Shown here: in pieces, positions 48,277 through 60,716 of the stretch | Layout of the letters: each line of letters begins with the position of its first letter | Numbering within the stretch: the stretch's first letter is position 1 | DNA from: Terana coerulea | Lineage: Eukaryota; Basidiomycota; Agaricomycetes; Polyporales; Phanerochaetaceae | Assembly: GCA_024811115.1 (NCBI GenBank) | Contig: JAKOGH010000740.1 | Span: 248,001-312,000, forward strand | DNA: 64,000 nucleotides | Direction: 5' to 3' | Made by a program: the position numbers and the translations under genes | The notes under the pieces: generated by a model | Seen by the model: the letters and a program-made list of their open reading frames with translations, nothing else | Databases searched by the model: none | Told to the model about the DNA's origin: nothing

Positions 48277-50742
48277 ATGAGTAGCTCAAGTCACCCTGCG
48301 GCAGCCTACACATCTACCAGTAACACCGAGATCCACCGACCGAGGACTATTGCCGAATTGGCGGCAATAGCCCACCACAACTTATGGGATCCGAGCAAGC
48401 CCTTGAAGCATTGGCTTCGTACAGCTGAGAAGAGTCGGAAGGTTGGCAGCAGCTATGTCGACGCCCGAAACTACGAAGCAGCCTTCATCGAATTTGCCAG
48501 GGCTGCTACTATCGTGCTCGAACGGCTGCCAACCCATAATGAGTATCAAGTGCTGCTAAACGCAGACCAGCGTGCGAACCTTGGGATGGTCAGTGTCTCC
48601 TGTCCCTTGTCCCCTTTACCCGCAGATGGTATACGAGACTATCCCTCGTGATATTCATTCATTAATCGCAATGTACTGATCGATCTTGTCGGACGTAGAA
48701 TGGACAAGACATATTGGATAACTTGAGCAAATTGAAGCCGCACCTTGTCGAGCGATACGAGCAGTGGAGAAAGAAGCATGAATCCAATGGCGGGTCGTCT
48801 TCGTCCACTGCAGACGGTGTCGGTCGAGAAGAAGCAGCGCGACGGAAGCGGGAGGATCAGCTAAGAGAGCAGGAGGAGGAACGCGCGCGTCATGCTCGTG
48901 AAGCTGCGGCGTATGAGGACGAATGGAGGCGGACGGATCAGGCGCGCAGAGAGGCAGAAGCTTTGCAGAGGCAGATACAGGAGGAGAGAGATTGGTCTGC
49001 GCATGCAAAGGAAGCGCGGCAGAGGGCAACGTCAGAAGCGCAGCGGGCGACGGAGGCAAGAGAGGCGGCAGAGCAGGAGCGAATATCGAGGTTCAGGCGA
49101 GAAGAGGAAGCGAGACGACCACAATCCTACTCTGATGACGGGCGCGGGGAAGAACGGCGAAGGTTGGAGGAGCGAAGGCGGTTAGAGCAGGAGGGAATTC
49201 TGAGGCGACAGCAGGAGGCAGATGCTGCTGCTAGGGTAGCACGACAGGGCATCGCTAACAGCTCGAATACGTCAGGCTCACGAAGACCTGACTCAGATTA
49301 TTACAGGCGGTCTCAAGAGCCGGAAGCCCCTCCCATGCCTGTCGCAGTTCCACACCCTTCGCGGCCTCCAAGTTCCTCGCAGCAACGATCTTTCCAGGAT
49401 CCATACCATGCCGGACCCCCAATGATGCCTATGGAGAGCCCAGCAAGATACGAAAGCGACACTGACCACGAGGGCAATGTGGGCAGCAGCGTGCCTTGGA
49501 ATCAATCTCGCCAGTCCGACTCGGTACCTCCAAAGCCAAGGAATCTTAACCCGCAGTGCGTAGTAACTTCTTCAGACGTGTACACCGCAGTACTGATAAT
49601 ATTATAAAAGTATTGCATATCCCCCTCCGATCACGACAACTTCCCCCGCTCCCCCAGATTCGGGCCCTATCCGGTATCCTACGCTCATGTCTCAACATCA
49701 ACTGAAGCAAGGCTACGTGCCATCCCTTCAGTCGATGTTCTCCCATCCTACGGCGGAGCCACCGGCCGAGTCTGCTCTCTTATTGGACACGAAACCCTCT
49801 GGAGTGAGTTACCCTAGTGTTCAGTCAAAGCCATCTGCTCCTACCGCCCCTGTCATTCCTCCTTATGTACCCGGCTTGCCCATACCCGAACGCCACGCAT
49901 ACCTTTCGGATTCTCGGCCTCAATATGCACCGTCTTCTTCCACGTTGCAGTCGCGACCTGCGCCGCCCGCTGTGCCACCTCCGCCACCTCTTCCTAGCGC
50001 TCCGCGTATAGTTCGTGGTGCCTCGACGGAGTCGAACCTCAAAGATCTCAAGTCTGTCCGTCTCCCTAGGGATTGCTTGCCGAAGTTCCTGTCGATTGCG
50101 CGCGTCAACACCGCCAAGAACCGCGAGACGTGCGGGCTGCTGCTCGGCAAAGATAAGGGCAGCAAGTTTATAGTGACGACGCTGCTGATACCCAAGCAAC
50201 ACTCAACAAGTGACACTTGTACGATGGATGAGGAAGAGTTGGTTCTGCAGTTCACGGAGGAACGGCATCTGATTACTCTTGGCTGGGTACGTTTTGGTAG
50301 GGTTAGTAGCCTGTGCGATCGCTGACTACGTAGTTTCAGATTCATACCCATCCAACCCAATCATGTTTTATGTCCTCGGTGGACCTGCACACCCACTCTG
50401 GATTCCAGCGGATGCTGCCCGAATCTTTCGCAGTCGTCTGTGCACCAACTTCTACTCCAACGTGAGTCACACGATCCGACAACATTGTGTGCGCAAAGCT
50501 AACTTTTCTTTTCGTCAAGATTTGGTATATTCCGCCTTACTGACCCTGGAGGGCTTCAAACCATCTTATCATGCCAGGTGACGGATGCCTTCCACCCTCA
50601 CGCGGATGTACCAATTTACACCGTAAGTTCATTTCTATGGTCTGGCACGTCCAGGAACTCAAGCCGCTCCTAGGACTGTGATAACTCGCATGTGCAAATG
50701 AAGGATATTGCGTTGGAGATCGTCGACTTGCGGGAAAACTAG
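48277..50742 (+). CDS. AMSH-type JAMM deubiquitinase (STAMBP-like)
   Basis: Zinc metalloprotease that removes K63-linked ubiquitin from cargo at endosomes with ESCRT. N-terminal helical region ([19 protein letters not shown]), as in the USP8/AMSH dimerisation domain; then a long Arg/Glu coiled coil (residues ~110-270, e.g. [23 protein letters not shown]) and a Pro-rich linker. The MPN+ domain starts [20 protein letters not shown] and [12 protein letters not shown] (catalytic Glu); the zinc motif is [14 protein letters not shown] (H-x-H-x7-S-x2-D), followed by [18 protein letters not shown]. It ends [12 protein letters not shown]. Exons: 48277-48588, 48699-49555, 49658-50286, 50340-50461, then two more. 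At about 49673 one extra G shifts the frame between FGPYP and [19 protein letters not shown]. Confidence 0.92.
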
Positions 50743-50969
50743 GCCTTCGGGATCACCTGTACATTCATACCATACTGTACTCAGCCTTATACGTGTACTA
50801 TCGTCTCATTGTTACTACCAATGCATAACTTATTTGGGTGGGCCATGTACTACTTCGCCGTGAGTTCTTAGCATACACTCGCAGCTGCGATCAGTCTGTG
50901 AACTACTTGGAGGTCCATCCTAAATTGCCTTTTCTTGGGCGAGCGGCATCTCTTCCGTTCGCCGCCACC

Positions 50970-52773
50970 ATGCCTATTTACCAAGAGGACATTGAGGAAG
51001 AGCAGAGACATTTCGCGAATGTCATCGCCAGTTTCAACCAATATGCAGCATTTACTGTGAGATTGTGCCAGGTAAACCAGCTTGGATGGGCCTGTATGCT
51101 GACGTACTCTCTACTCCTGGCAGCACTCAGCTAATAATCGCCGGCGTAAAGACATCTACAAGCTCCCGAAGGCCGATCAGGATCTTTTGACCAGGCTAGG
51201 GTACAAGACCAAACTGCAAGAGGTGGATGAGGCTATCCTTGCCAACGCGAAGTTCTTGAAGCAGATTGTGGCCAGCCCCGAGATATTCGGACACGACGCC
51301 GAGGAGGGCGAATCTGCAGAGGAAGCACCCGCACAGAGCTCCAGCGTATCCTATGCTGATGGTGATTCGTATTCTGCATCTTGGATTCTTGCTTGCTGAA
51401 CGGGTTTCAGACCATTCCCAGGGTCATTCGCACTCTCACGGAGAACATTCTCACTCGCATTCCTCGCACACGAAGCACGGACATGGCCAACGGAAGTATC
51501 GTCCGTCAGAAGGAGACATGGATAAGCTACGCAGCACCATTAAGCAATTTGTTCGCGATTGGAGCGCAGAGGTATGCCTAGACGGTCGCATATATATTGT
51601 ACTTGCACATCTCATCAACGCATGAGTTTACAGGGGAAAGTGGAACGCGATATGTGCTATGAGCCAATGAAAAGGGCTTTGTTGACTCACTTCACTAACG
51701 TTCCCGAGGAGGAGAGGTATTACAACGTACTTGTTTGAGAACCTACGCCTCGGGACTAATCATGACAAACAGGATCAAGCTGAGAGTCCTTGTCCCTGGA
51801 GCTGGCCTGTGCCGATTGGCATGGGACGTCGCCCAGTTAGGTTTGTAACCTATCCGGTGGTTACTTGAATAACTGACTCGTGGCATCAATCTCCAGGTTT
51901 TGCCTGCCAGGGCAACGAGTTCTCACATCATATGCTCCTAGCGTCGTTCTTTATATTGAACCGGTAGGTCCCTTTACGCTATTAGTGTAAAGAGCATGTA
52001 TCTGAACCCTTCAGATAGCACGCAAGAAGTGAATGAGCACACCATCTACCCATACGTGCACTCGTTTTCCAACATCCCGAACAGAGAGGCGCTGCTTCGG
52101 CCGGTGTCGTTCCCGGATGTATCGCCAGCATCACTGCCGCCAAGTTCCGACTTCTCACTTGTGGCAGGTGATTTTTTGTTTTTGTTTTTGTGGGATACTT
52201 GGCCTAAAGCTAATCTACTTCTCGGCTCAGGCGATTTTGAGGACATTTATGGGCCGGAAGAGTACGAGGACGGCGAACCTCAAGCAGGACTGTGGGATGC
52301 CATCCTTACTTGCTTCTTTTGTCGATACTGTGAGTTCCATTTAAACGATACGGGTTTACCGACCGCAAAGTCGCATAGGCCAAAAATATCATCAACTACC
52401 TACGGATAATCCACCGCAAACTCGCCCCAGGAGGTGTATGGATCAACATAGGTATGTTGTAGCTTACTCTCGTCGCATAGTCACCGAAAGCGAGTGTTTC
52501 CCATTTATGCTAGGTCCACTGCTCTGGCACTGGGAAAACAGCTCATCCGGTGACATTTCCGTCGAGCTCAATTTAGAGGAAGTCAAAGAACTCGCACGCA
52601 AAATTGGTTTTGAAATATCAGTGCGTCACATAGAATAAAATCAACTTCAGGATGAAAGTCTCACATGATGGCAGAACGAAAGGACTATCGACACCACGTA
52701 CACGAACAACGCTCACAGTATGCTAGGATATGTGTACCATGCTGCATTCTGGACAGCCACAAAGGTCGCTTAG
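50970..52773 (+). CDS. Carnosine / histidine N-methyltransferase family (N2227)
   Basis: SAM-dependent methyltransferase of the CARNMT1/YNL092W family, which methylates the imidazole of carnosine or of protein histidines. Start at 50970 with a strong context (GCCGCCACCATG). Blocks: EEQRHFANVIASFNQY, NNRRRKDIYKLPKADQD, the SAM motif LRVLVPGAGLCRLAWDVA, GNEFSHHMLLASFFILN, GLWDAILTCFF with VDTAKNIINYL, then APGGVWINIGPLLWHWE. It ends YHAAFWTATKVA. Exon 3 (from 51411) inserts a His-rich stretch, about ten His in 24 residues. At 52317-52320 (TTTT) one extra T breaks the frame between CFF and VDTAKN. One acceptor (CAGATAG before the codons for TQEVNEH) is non-obvious. Confidence 0.9.
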
Positions 52774-52930
52774 TAAATCCACCCTATATACCACCTTAGG
52801 TAGTACAGTGCCAAAATACAAGTAGATGCATCTATTCTGGTGGTACAGTTGTAACAAGTCCGGCACGTAAATCATTATAAAATAATCCAACATCACTGGT
52901 CATAGCAAGGGTATCCCACAAAGAGACACA

Positions 52931-55034
52931 TTACGCCTTCTCACTCGGGCTCTCGCCGCGCTCCTTCGTCTTCTCGCCCGCGAGGATCGCCTCCTTCTCC
53001 CTGCGGAGCCGCACGCTCTCGCGCACGCCGAACCCGTCGCGGAATACCATCTGCACCTCCTCGAGGCTCAGGCCCGCCGTCTCAGGGAAGCAGAACAGGC
53101 AGAACAGCCAGCCGAGCAGGCACAAGCCTGCGTAGAACCCGAACGCGCCCGAGGGCGTGATGCGGTCCATGAGCGAGAGGTATGTGGAGCCGATGAGAAG
53201 GTTCCCGGCCCAGTTGCAGAATGTCGCGAGCGAGGTGCCGATGCCACGCACTGGCAGTAACAGAGATCGTCAGTGAGAATACCTTGGTGTGTGATAGGGA
53301 GCGAGAACGTACCTTCAAGGCTGAAGAACTCGCCCTGCTGCCAAGGCACGTTGCCGAGGCCGGTAGCGTACGAGGCGACGTAGAAGATCATAGAGAGCAG
53401 CACAATCGCGGACCACGCTGTTGAGTATTTTGCGCCGTCAACGAGGTTGCCGCCCGTGCCCTTCGTGAGATCTGCGCGATGGTCATCTAATTGAAGCTCG
53501 AGTCATACAGAAGGTTTGACGACTCACAAAAGAAGGAGATGCTCGCGAGCGTGAGCCCGAGAACCATGCCTGGCGCAGAGAAGATCATGATCTTCCGCCG
53601 GCCGATAATGTCAATGTACTTCAACGCGAAGAGCGTGAAGATGAAGTTCGTGCCGGAGACGATGAGGCCGACAGCCGTGGGCTGGTTGAATCCGATCTCC
53701 TTGAACAGCGTCGCGCTATAGTACATGAGCGTGTTGAAGCCGGAGAGCTGCTGAAAGAGCTGCATGCCGCAACTAATGACTGGAGAAAATATGTTAGGCT
53801 TGGACGAGGAGACAAGAGATAAAAATATTCACTGAGTGCCCGTCGGTTGATTGGGATAAAGAACGCCATCCTAATGCGCTGGAAAAGAGTCGTAGAATCG
53901 GAGATTTCGACACTCCTCCGGACCGCGGAATGCAGAGCAGCGACCTTGAGTGACACTTGCTGAGGCGTTGCGAGGGCATAAATTTTCGCAGTGACGGCTC
54001 TGGCGGCGTCCATGTTACCGCGACGGATGAGAACACGCGCTATGCATAGAATTGAGCTCAGACGTGAATGGCGCATACCACAGAGACATACGTGATTCCG
54101 GCATGAGAAACAACATGAAGAATTGGATACCGGCAGGTACAGCTCCGAGACCAACCATCCACCGCCAGCCGCCCCTCAAGCTTTCAAAACCAGCACCTAT
54201 CAAGGACCAGTCAATTAGACTACGGTTGGATTACCTGGAAATACGTACCAATGCCATAAGCGATAACCTGCCCTCCGGTAATCATGACAACATTCAGTAC
54301 CACCATGCGGCCACGGAGACGAGTGGGCGACAATTCTTGGATGTATAGCGGAGCAATGCATGACGCGAGACCCACGCCGATGCCGATGAGGAAACGACAT
54401 CCAATCTTCGCAAACGGGAAATATGAAGACCAGATACTCACCCGCAAGTGAAGTTGCTCACCATAGACCAGACCGTATGGCACACTGCCTGTCCGATCGC
54501 ACCGCCAATGAAGATGACATCCGAGATAGCTAGCACCGGCTTACGGCCGACAAAGTCTGAGAGCATTCCAGCGACCAGACCGCCGATGAGGGCGCCAAGT
54601 GTTGTAGCGGACGTGATGAGCTCTTTCTGGCCCGAAGAAAGCTCGGCGGGTCCGAGATCGGAGTTGATGGTCACTAAAGCACCTGAGATGACGCCAGTAT
54701 CATAGCCTACGGTGGGGAGGATTTTATCAGTGGCAGTGAGGTGAGCCAAGCGCTGCTGGACTGACCGAAGAGCAAGCCAGATATGCTCGTGCAGGCGACG
54801 AGCAGCCACACGAACCAGGTCACCTTGTCCTCGCCCTCGGCCTTGACGGCAACCTCGGAGATCTCGCCCGCCGCCGTGAGCTGGGCAATGTCCTCTGCGA
54901 TGTAGCTTCCGGGAAACTCTTAGCACTGGAAAAGTCGGCTGAAGACTGCAGACATACTCGTTGACCCTCGGCTCCTTCACCTCCTTCATCTCCCCGGAAT
55001 CGCGCTTGTCGTCGAACGACCTGGCCATCCTCAC
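52931..55034 (-). CDS. MFS sugar / myo-inositol transporter
   Basis: Twelve-helix sugar porter in the plasma membrane, most like fungal inositol transporters (ITR). Ten or so exons rejoin in one frame. Motifs: [15 protein letters not shown] (helix 1), DFVGRKP (loop 2-3), [15 protein letters not shown] (helix 4-5), the PESPRVLIRRG central loop, [20 protein letters not shown] (helix 7), GRRK loop, [14 protein letters not shown] (helix 10), [16 protein letters not shown] and the C-terminal [12 protein letters not shown]. The N-terminus ([20 protein letters not shown]) and C-terminus are hydrophilic. Substrate is inferred from the TGLGNVPWQ and [10 protein letters not shown] patterns. The direction of transport cannot be read. 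Confidence 0.94.
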
Positions 55035-55776
55035 GAGTGCGAAGGTCGAGAGATGGAGAGAGAGGCCGCTGTAACAGAGTCAGCGTGGTTCTTGAAGGCT
55101 TCGAGTCTGGGGTAAAGCGCTGAACGAGGTCATGAGAGCTCCTGGTGGGATAGAGTTTTATTCACTTGGGGACCCATTATTTTACCGATCAGAAATGCAT
55201 GTGGGCGGCCGAGGCAGGGCCCAAGGAGGTTGCTAGAATGTTTTCCACCCGATCTCATTTACCGATCTCGACGCCGAGCGGCCAACGGTCCCAATTCCTG
55301 TGAGTCGTTGGCAATGGCAGCAACGGTCTGTTCGAAGAAAAGGATTTAAAGGAAGCGAGTAAGTATCATGGTAGATGTCTTGCTTCTTGCCCATGTGGAT
55401 GTGCATGAGAGCAACTCTCATATTTCTGGTTATTCCGTTGCGTGCTCGGGCTGACGTATGATTCTCGGCGCCACAAAGCTTCAGGTGACATAGCAGGCTC
55501 GGTCCGTGGTTGATCTGAGGACATCAACGGGTAGCGCACACTCGAGAGGCGATGATGCGGCCAGCGATGTTCGAGAGTGAAATGTTGCTGATGGATTTTA
55601 TGCAGGAGACGTTGCGACCGACTTTGGCTCCGGGCGTCAAACATACAAGCTGCCTTTTCAGGAGTGTACGCACGTGAGTATTAGCGCTGAGCGAGCTACG
55701 GCGCTCGGTGCATTCGCATCTGTTTAGTAGCGACCTCCATCCATATCTACCCATAGCCTATCCGTAATCCGCCAAC
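55035..55776. other. Divergent intergenic region, transporter / ISY1
   Basis: About 740 bp of promoter space; small frames without motifs. Confidence 0.5.
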
Positions 55777-56979
55777 ATGGTAAGCGCAGACTGCATAGCC
55801 TTCTTATGGTGTACTGATACGCTCGCAATAGGCTCGTAATGAGGAAAAGGCTCAGTCTATGCTTTACCGTTTCCGGGAAGCACAAGCCGCCGAGCTTGGG
55901 CTCGGTACACGGGCGGACCGCAGGCCTCGCATAGCAGCGGCGTGCAAGAGCTTGAGGGAGTGTGAGCGGTGGAGAGGAGAAATACTACGCGAGATTAGTC
56001 GAAAGGTGTCGAAGATCCAAGATTGTGCGTTCATTTCTCGCATTACGAGTCCATTGAACTTGACCTGCCGATTCTTAGCTGGTCTGACGGACTACGAGGT
56101 TCGAGATCTGAATGATGAGATTAACAAACTGCTACGGGAGAAGAGACATTGGGAGAACCAAATCGTTGGGTTGGGGGGAGCGAATTACAGACGGAATGTC
56201 ATCATGCTGGATGATGACGGGAAAGAGGTGCCTGGGACAAAGGGATACAAGTGCGCACTATCGTACACCCCTCTAGACATATTCCTCATTGGTTATTTTC
56301 TGGCTAGATACTTCGGTCGTGCAAAAGAACTCCCGGGTGTCAAAGAGCTATTCCAGAGCAAGAAGAAGGAAGAAGACGAGGAGAACCAAGCACAGGCGTA
56401 CTATAAGAAGTTCACGAATCAAGGTCCGGCATACTTTGGTGACCTCGACGAGGCGGATGGGACACTGCTTCAGTTTGAGAAGCAGGCCGAGGAAGCAGGT
56501 TAGCTTCGTCTTCCACCGCCCACAAACTAGTACTGATTTCATGGTGTCCAGAATGGGAAGATGCATATACACACCTCCGAAATGCCCTAAACCTGCCGAC
56601 CGATGACCCAATACCCAAGCTACCTCGCCAGGCAGCCGAAGCTCAAATAACCGTCACAGACCGACAAGCGAACGGTGAGACGACAAAACGCAAGGCACCA
56701 GACGGGGACGTAGACATGTCCGACGAACAATCGGAAGCTCCCGACCCCTCAAAGCGACCGAAGACGGACGGTCAAGCACAAAACGGCGACCCCAATGGTG
56801 CGTCGCCAGAAGAAGTTGCCTTAGCGCATGCGCGCGCAACCACAGCGTACATCCCGTTTCTTTCGCCCGAGCATCTACTTCCGCCAAAGATGCCAACGAG
56901 AGAAGAGCAGGAGCAGTTCTTGTTGGATCTGCGGAAGAAGTCCCTCGTGGAGGAGTACTTTGGGGAGGAGGGATCGTAG
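55777..56979 (+). CDS. ISY1: Pre-mRNA-splicing factor ISY1
   Basis: Component of the Prp19/NineTeen complex acting in the spliceosome between the two catalytic steps. The ATG (55777-55779) is the whole coding part of exon 1: an intron with donor GTAAGC starts right after it, and exon 2 continues ARNEEKAQSMLYRFREAQAA, the family N-terminus. Further blocks GLTDYEVRDLNDEINKLLRE, GKEVPGTKGYKYFGRAKELP and LRNALNLPTDDPIPK follow in frame, then a low-complexity tail and the end PTREEQEQFLLDLRKKSL. Four introns; frame intact. Length (about 330 residues) is usual for fungal ISY1. Confidence 0.96.
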
Positions 56980-57195
56980 ATATGCGTTTTTGTGTGTATC
57001 GGTTGGCCCGGTGCTGCCTTTTCCTGCCATCTCTTCACGAGACTCCTCAAGATTTGAAACGTGGTTCATGTCAATTCGAGTCAACATAGGACAATTACAG
57101 CTTTCTGAGCACGGTCTAAGTGGGTACACTACAATAATTGACGTCTCCAGGAGTCCGCATGAATAAGTATCTACTGCTGAGGAAGGGTTTCGTGA

Positions 57196-58277
57196 TTATC
57201 CTTCCATCGCAGCAACGAGGCCGTATGCGGCGGCAGCAGCAGCCCCACCAACGAGCAATGTGCTGAAAGCGCCATAGACGTATCCGCCAACTCCGTGCCC
57301 AGCAGCACCAGTTATCCGCGCTTTGACGGCACCGAAAATGATGAGAACGAGGCCAGTAATGATGCACGAGTATATGAGAGCGACGCGCGCCTTTCGGCAC
57401 TACGAGCAAAGAAATGAGTCTCAAGACCGTATAAGCAAGAAGCAAACTTACCGAAGAAGTAGGGAAGCAGAGGAATCAGGCCGCCAAGGAGGTAGCCCAT
57501 GCCAATGGTGAAGGCCGAGACGTACATCCGCCGTGTAGTGATCTCCTCCAGTCCCTCGCCAAACTTGAGCAGGAACGCGGTCAAACCCACGTCCTTACTC
57601 CACCTCAGCGCCGCGCCCTCTTCGACGCGCGTCCGCGAGCTGCCCGCATCGCTGCCCTCGCCGCCCGAGTCGATCTCCACGTCACGCAGGTTGCGTGCGA
57701 CCATCCGGCTCGTCCGCTCGTCGACGCCGATGGGCCCGAGTACGCCGTACACCTCGCGCTCCATCTCGCCGTCGCAGCTGCGGATGACGCGCGCGGCGGT
57801 CTGCCTGTGCAGGCACCGGTAGTGGTCGCGCTCGGCCTGGGACGCAAGGAAGCCACCGATGCCCATGGAGATGGCACCCGCAATCAGCTCTGCGATACCG
57901 CCGAGGATGACGAGCTTGGATTCGCCGAGGGAGGATAGACCGGCTGTCAGAGCGAAGGGAACAGTGAGGCCGTCTGAGAGACCAATAATACTGTGCACAT
58001 TATTTGAGTGTTATTCATAACGTGTCAAAGTTGCAGTTACTCACACGTCGCGAATGACATCGGGGTCTACCAGGGTCTGGTCATCGTCGTCCTTGAGCTC
58101 CTTGCAACACACACCGGATCTTCCGGGAACGTGTCTGTCGCATTTTGAGGGCAGCGGGGCAGGTGCAGCAGCGGGACCGCCCTCACTTATCGACCAGACT
58201 GGTGGCTTTTTGCCCTGAGTCGATTCGACTGTGATATTCCGCTGTGGGAGAGGCACGGATGGAGCAGCGGAAGACAT
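57196..58277 (-). CDS. Ccc1/VIT1-type iron or manganese transporter
   Basis: Five-helix vacuolar transporter of the CCC1 family, storing Fe2+ or Mn2+. N-terminal soluble part MSSAAPSVPLPQ.., then IIGLSDGLTVPFALTAGLSS (helix 1, family signature), LVILGGIAELIAGAISMGIG (helix 2), the metal-binding cytosolic loop SQAERDHYRCLHRQ, and MYVSAFTIGMGYLLGGLIPL (helix 3). The last exon encodes ALIYSCIITGLVLIIFGAVK and VYGAFSTLLVGGAAAAAAYG, ending VAAMEG at 57196. The junction reads V-P-K-A-R-V only if one A of the AAA run (57392-57394) is skipped; as written the frame would change. Confidence 0.9.
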
Positions 58278-59234
58278 TTTCTCGAGATGGCGAAAAGTGG
58301 CAAGTAAAATAGAATATGTCGTGAGCTAGAGATGTGACTGGGGCGCGGCGCGCGAGTGCTCGTGCTCAAGATGGGCGTCGGGGGAAGAGAGTGAGAGGGT
58401 GCGACGGACGCAGAGAAAAGGCTGAGCAAGCCTTTCACTCACTTCGGCTCGAGGAGCACCCGCGTCCAGTGCCACCGGCGCACGTGGCGGGCCTAATTCC
58501 GAATCTTCGATCCCGCCAGTGACGCTCCGGCAATTGCCAACCAATCAAGGAATCCGCGTCCCGTGAGGTCGCGTTTCCGCGTATGGCAGGAGCTATATTT
58601 TCGATAGCGACCACAGCTCTTCGTCGAGCCTGTTCTTGAGCCTATGGGGTCCTTTCGTTTCGTAAATGGTGTGTTATCCGGCTTCCAACTTTGTTTGCCT
58701 CCCGAGGATACTCAGCCCGCATTTTGTAGCGGTCGGCTGACGCGGAAGCATGATAGGTCGTGCATAACTCGGGGGCTCCGTTTGGCTGAGGTATTCTCGG
58801 CGCACATCGAGGACGAGCGAGGTTGATTCTGTTCGAATTCATGGTTGCGGAAGGATGGTGTTCTTCAGGCACCGGGTTGCAGGTGTGTGACCAAGTCCTC
58901 ACGGTTCTTCGGCAGGTACGGACCCGGCAGCGCAGTGCAGAAGACATCGCTCCGGGTGAAGGACAACTCACCATAATATTTTTCTACTATTTTAACGAAG
59001 ACCTACCCGGCCCATTCCGCTTTGCAGCTTTCGCTCCTCTTCATGCTGCTGTTCTATAATCATGAAGCTTTGAAGCATGAGCACGAGCAAATGCTTCCGC
59101 CATGTTCTCACGGCTGTCTATCCGTTGCATCCACTCCGCTTGACGCCAGATACCTCATACTCCTGTCTCACTGACTGCCTCCTGAACACCCTTGTAAACA
59201 ACAGCTCTCGTCTTGCGGCCGCCACTCTCCCACC
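58278..59234. other. Divergent intergenic region
   Basis: Nearly 1 kb between the CCC1 gene and the next plus-strand gene; no gene or RNA recognised. Left part is the CCC1 promoter. Confidence 0.5.
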
Positions 59235-60245
59235 ATGGACGAAGGGCATGAAGCGATTCCTCTCATGTCGTCAGAGGAGTACGTGCACGACTTCCGCGGC
59301 GGGGTCCCGCAGGTGTCAGCAACCTCGCTCAAGGACGCACTCGACGCGCGATCCAGGTCGGCCAAGAGGACGAGCTCGAATGTTCTCCTGTTCGTGGCTT
59401 GCCTGGTCACTGTTCTGAGCTTGTTCTTCAACGTTATCAGCCTTCGGGGCACCGCGCTTTTCGGTGGTGGCGCTCCACCAAGCAAGCTCGATATGAGCAA
59501 GCTCCGCCAGCGTAGTCTGTATCTCGGGCTGGAAAGGGTCCCGGAGATCAAGTTGGGGTGGGAGTCATCCGCAGGGAATCACCATTCACATGGAAGTATG
59601 CCCTCGCACGAGTCTCCGACTGCTACTCGTGCCGGTTGGCCATCGAGAGTGACCCGGGTGAACTCTGCGTATCCTAATCTCGCCTTTGCTCAAGACGGAT
59701 GGGTGTTTCTCACCGAGCAGGTGAGTGCTGCGTGCTTGTTGTTAAGGTACTCCCTGATACTGACGTGTTCATCCTACCAGGATCACTCAATCTTGGAATA
59801 CCCCTCAGTCCCAAACGTTAGTGGAAGCCAACAATGTGCATTCCGCGCGCATTTCCCTACACGACGTCATCTGGACGACAAGCTCCTTTCCATTGAGCGT
59901 GATGACGGAATTACATGGAGTCCAGTCATACATTTTGCGCCCCTGGCATCGCCATCGAGTGGTCTTACTCCGAACATGACTTGGAACACTCGACCTTCAA
60001 CACGTACGGGCAGCCCAGCCTTGTCCTTGCCAGCTACATTTGGACATACGGAGACCAGTCAATCATTTGCTTGCCCTGATAACGGGCCGTATGTGGTAGA
60101 GGCATGGTGCGAGGGTGGGGGCTGCAGGGTTGAGTATAATGCCAGCCCAGACCTAGTGGACATCGCGCCTGTTCTCGGTAAGCCCCGCTCGTTGCATTCA
60201 GCTGCGAGCATTACATATTCACTGTACGCCCCAACCAGGAATTGA
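59235..60245 (+). CDS. Single-pass membrane protein, basidiomycete-type
   Basis: Cytosolic N-terminus MDEGHEAIPLMSSEEYVHDF, one helix NVLLFVACLVTVLSLFFNVI (about residues 49-68), then an extracytoplasmic part with DWG-free, Ser/Pro-rich stretches. Near the C-terminus FACPDNGPYVVEAWCEGGGC then RVEYN resembles the C-terminal domain of large basidiomycete families with unknown role (sometimes annotated as But2-like). An intron at about 59720-59780 is possible (GTGAGTGCTG donor, CTACCAG acceptor), with the continuation DHSILEYPSVPN. Function unknown. Confidence 0.55.
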   Translation: MDEGHEAIPLMSSEEYVHDFRGGVPQVSATSLKDALDARSRSAKRTSSNVLLFVACLVTVLSLFFNVISLRGTALFGGGAPPSKLDMSKLRQRSLYLGLERVPEIKLGWESSAGNHHSHGSMPSHESPTATRAGWPSRVTRVNSAYPNLAFAQDGWVFLTEQVSAACLLLRYSLILTCSSYQDHSILEYPSVPNVSGSQQCAFRAHFPTRRHLDDKLLSIERDDGITWSPVIHFAPLASPSSGLTPNMTWNTRPSTRTGSPALSLPATFGHTETSQSFACPDNGPYVVEAWCEGGGCRVEYNASPDLVDIAPVLGKPRSLHSAASITYSLYAPTRN

Positions 60246-60716
60246 ATTGGTCAGCCTGTGACTTACCCTTCTGAGCAATACAGTGCTTCAGTACCTCTGC
60301 GACAGCAAGGGCGGATAATACACGGGGCCACATCGAACAACCGGTTATTTACTGGTAGCACCGGATGGAACACTGTCTTCGTGCTGCTGTGTGCGATTCA
60401 ACAGCAATCCGAAAATTAATCTAACACCTCCAGTAGCTACTATAGCATCTACGCAGTGTCTTATATATGTTTGAAGTGAAATTACTCAAAATGTGGTCGT
60501 CGCTGAGCTTGTTGAACAACCATTGTGGCCATGTGTATAAGGCAAGATTCGACTGTCATCCTGTCTATTCATGGTCAGTAACGGAGACAAGATGGATAAG
60601 GACATCCTGAGAACAACTTTTGACTATTTGATGCAAATTTATCATGCAAGATATGTTGGAGACACCACTACAACGAGGTCGCTCATGATAAATACACCAA
60701 TGATCATAACCTCATC
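60246..60716. other. AT-rich intergenic sequence
   Basis: Start of the gene-poor right end; short frames only, no motif. Confidence 0.5.
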
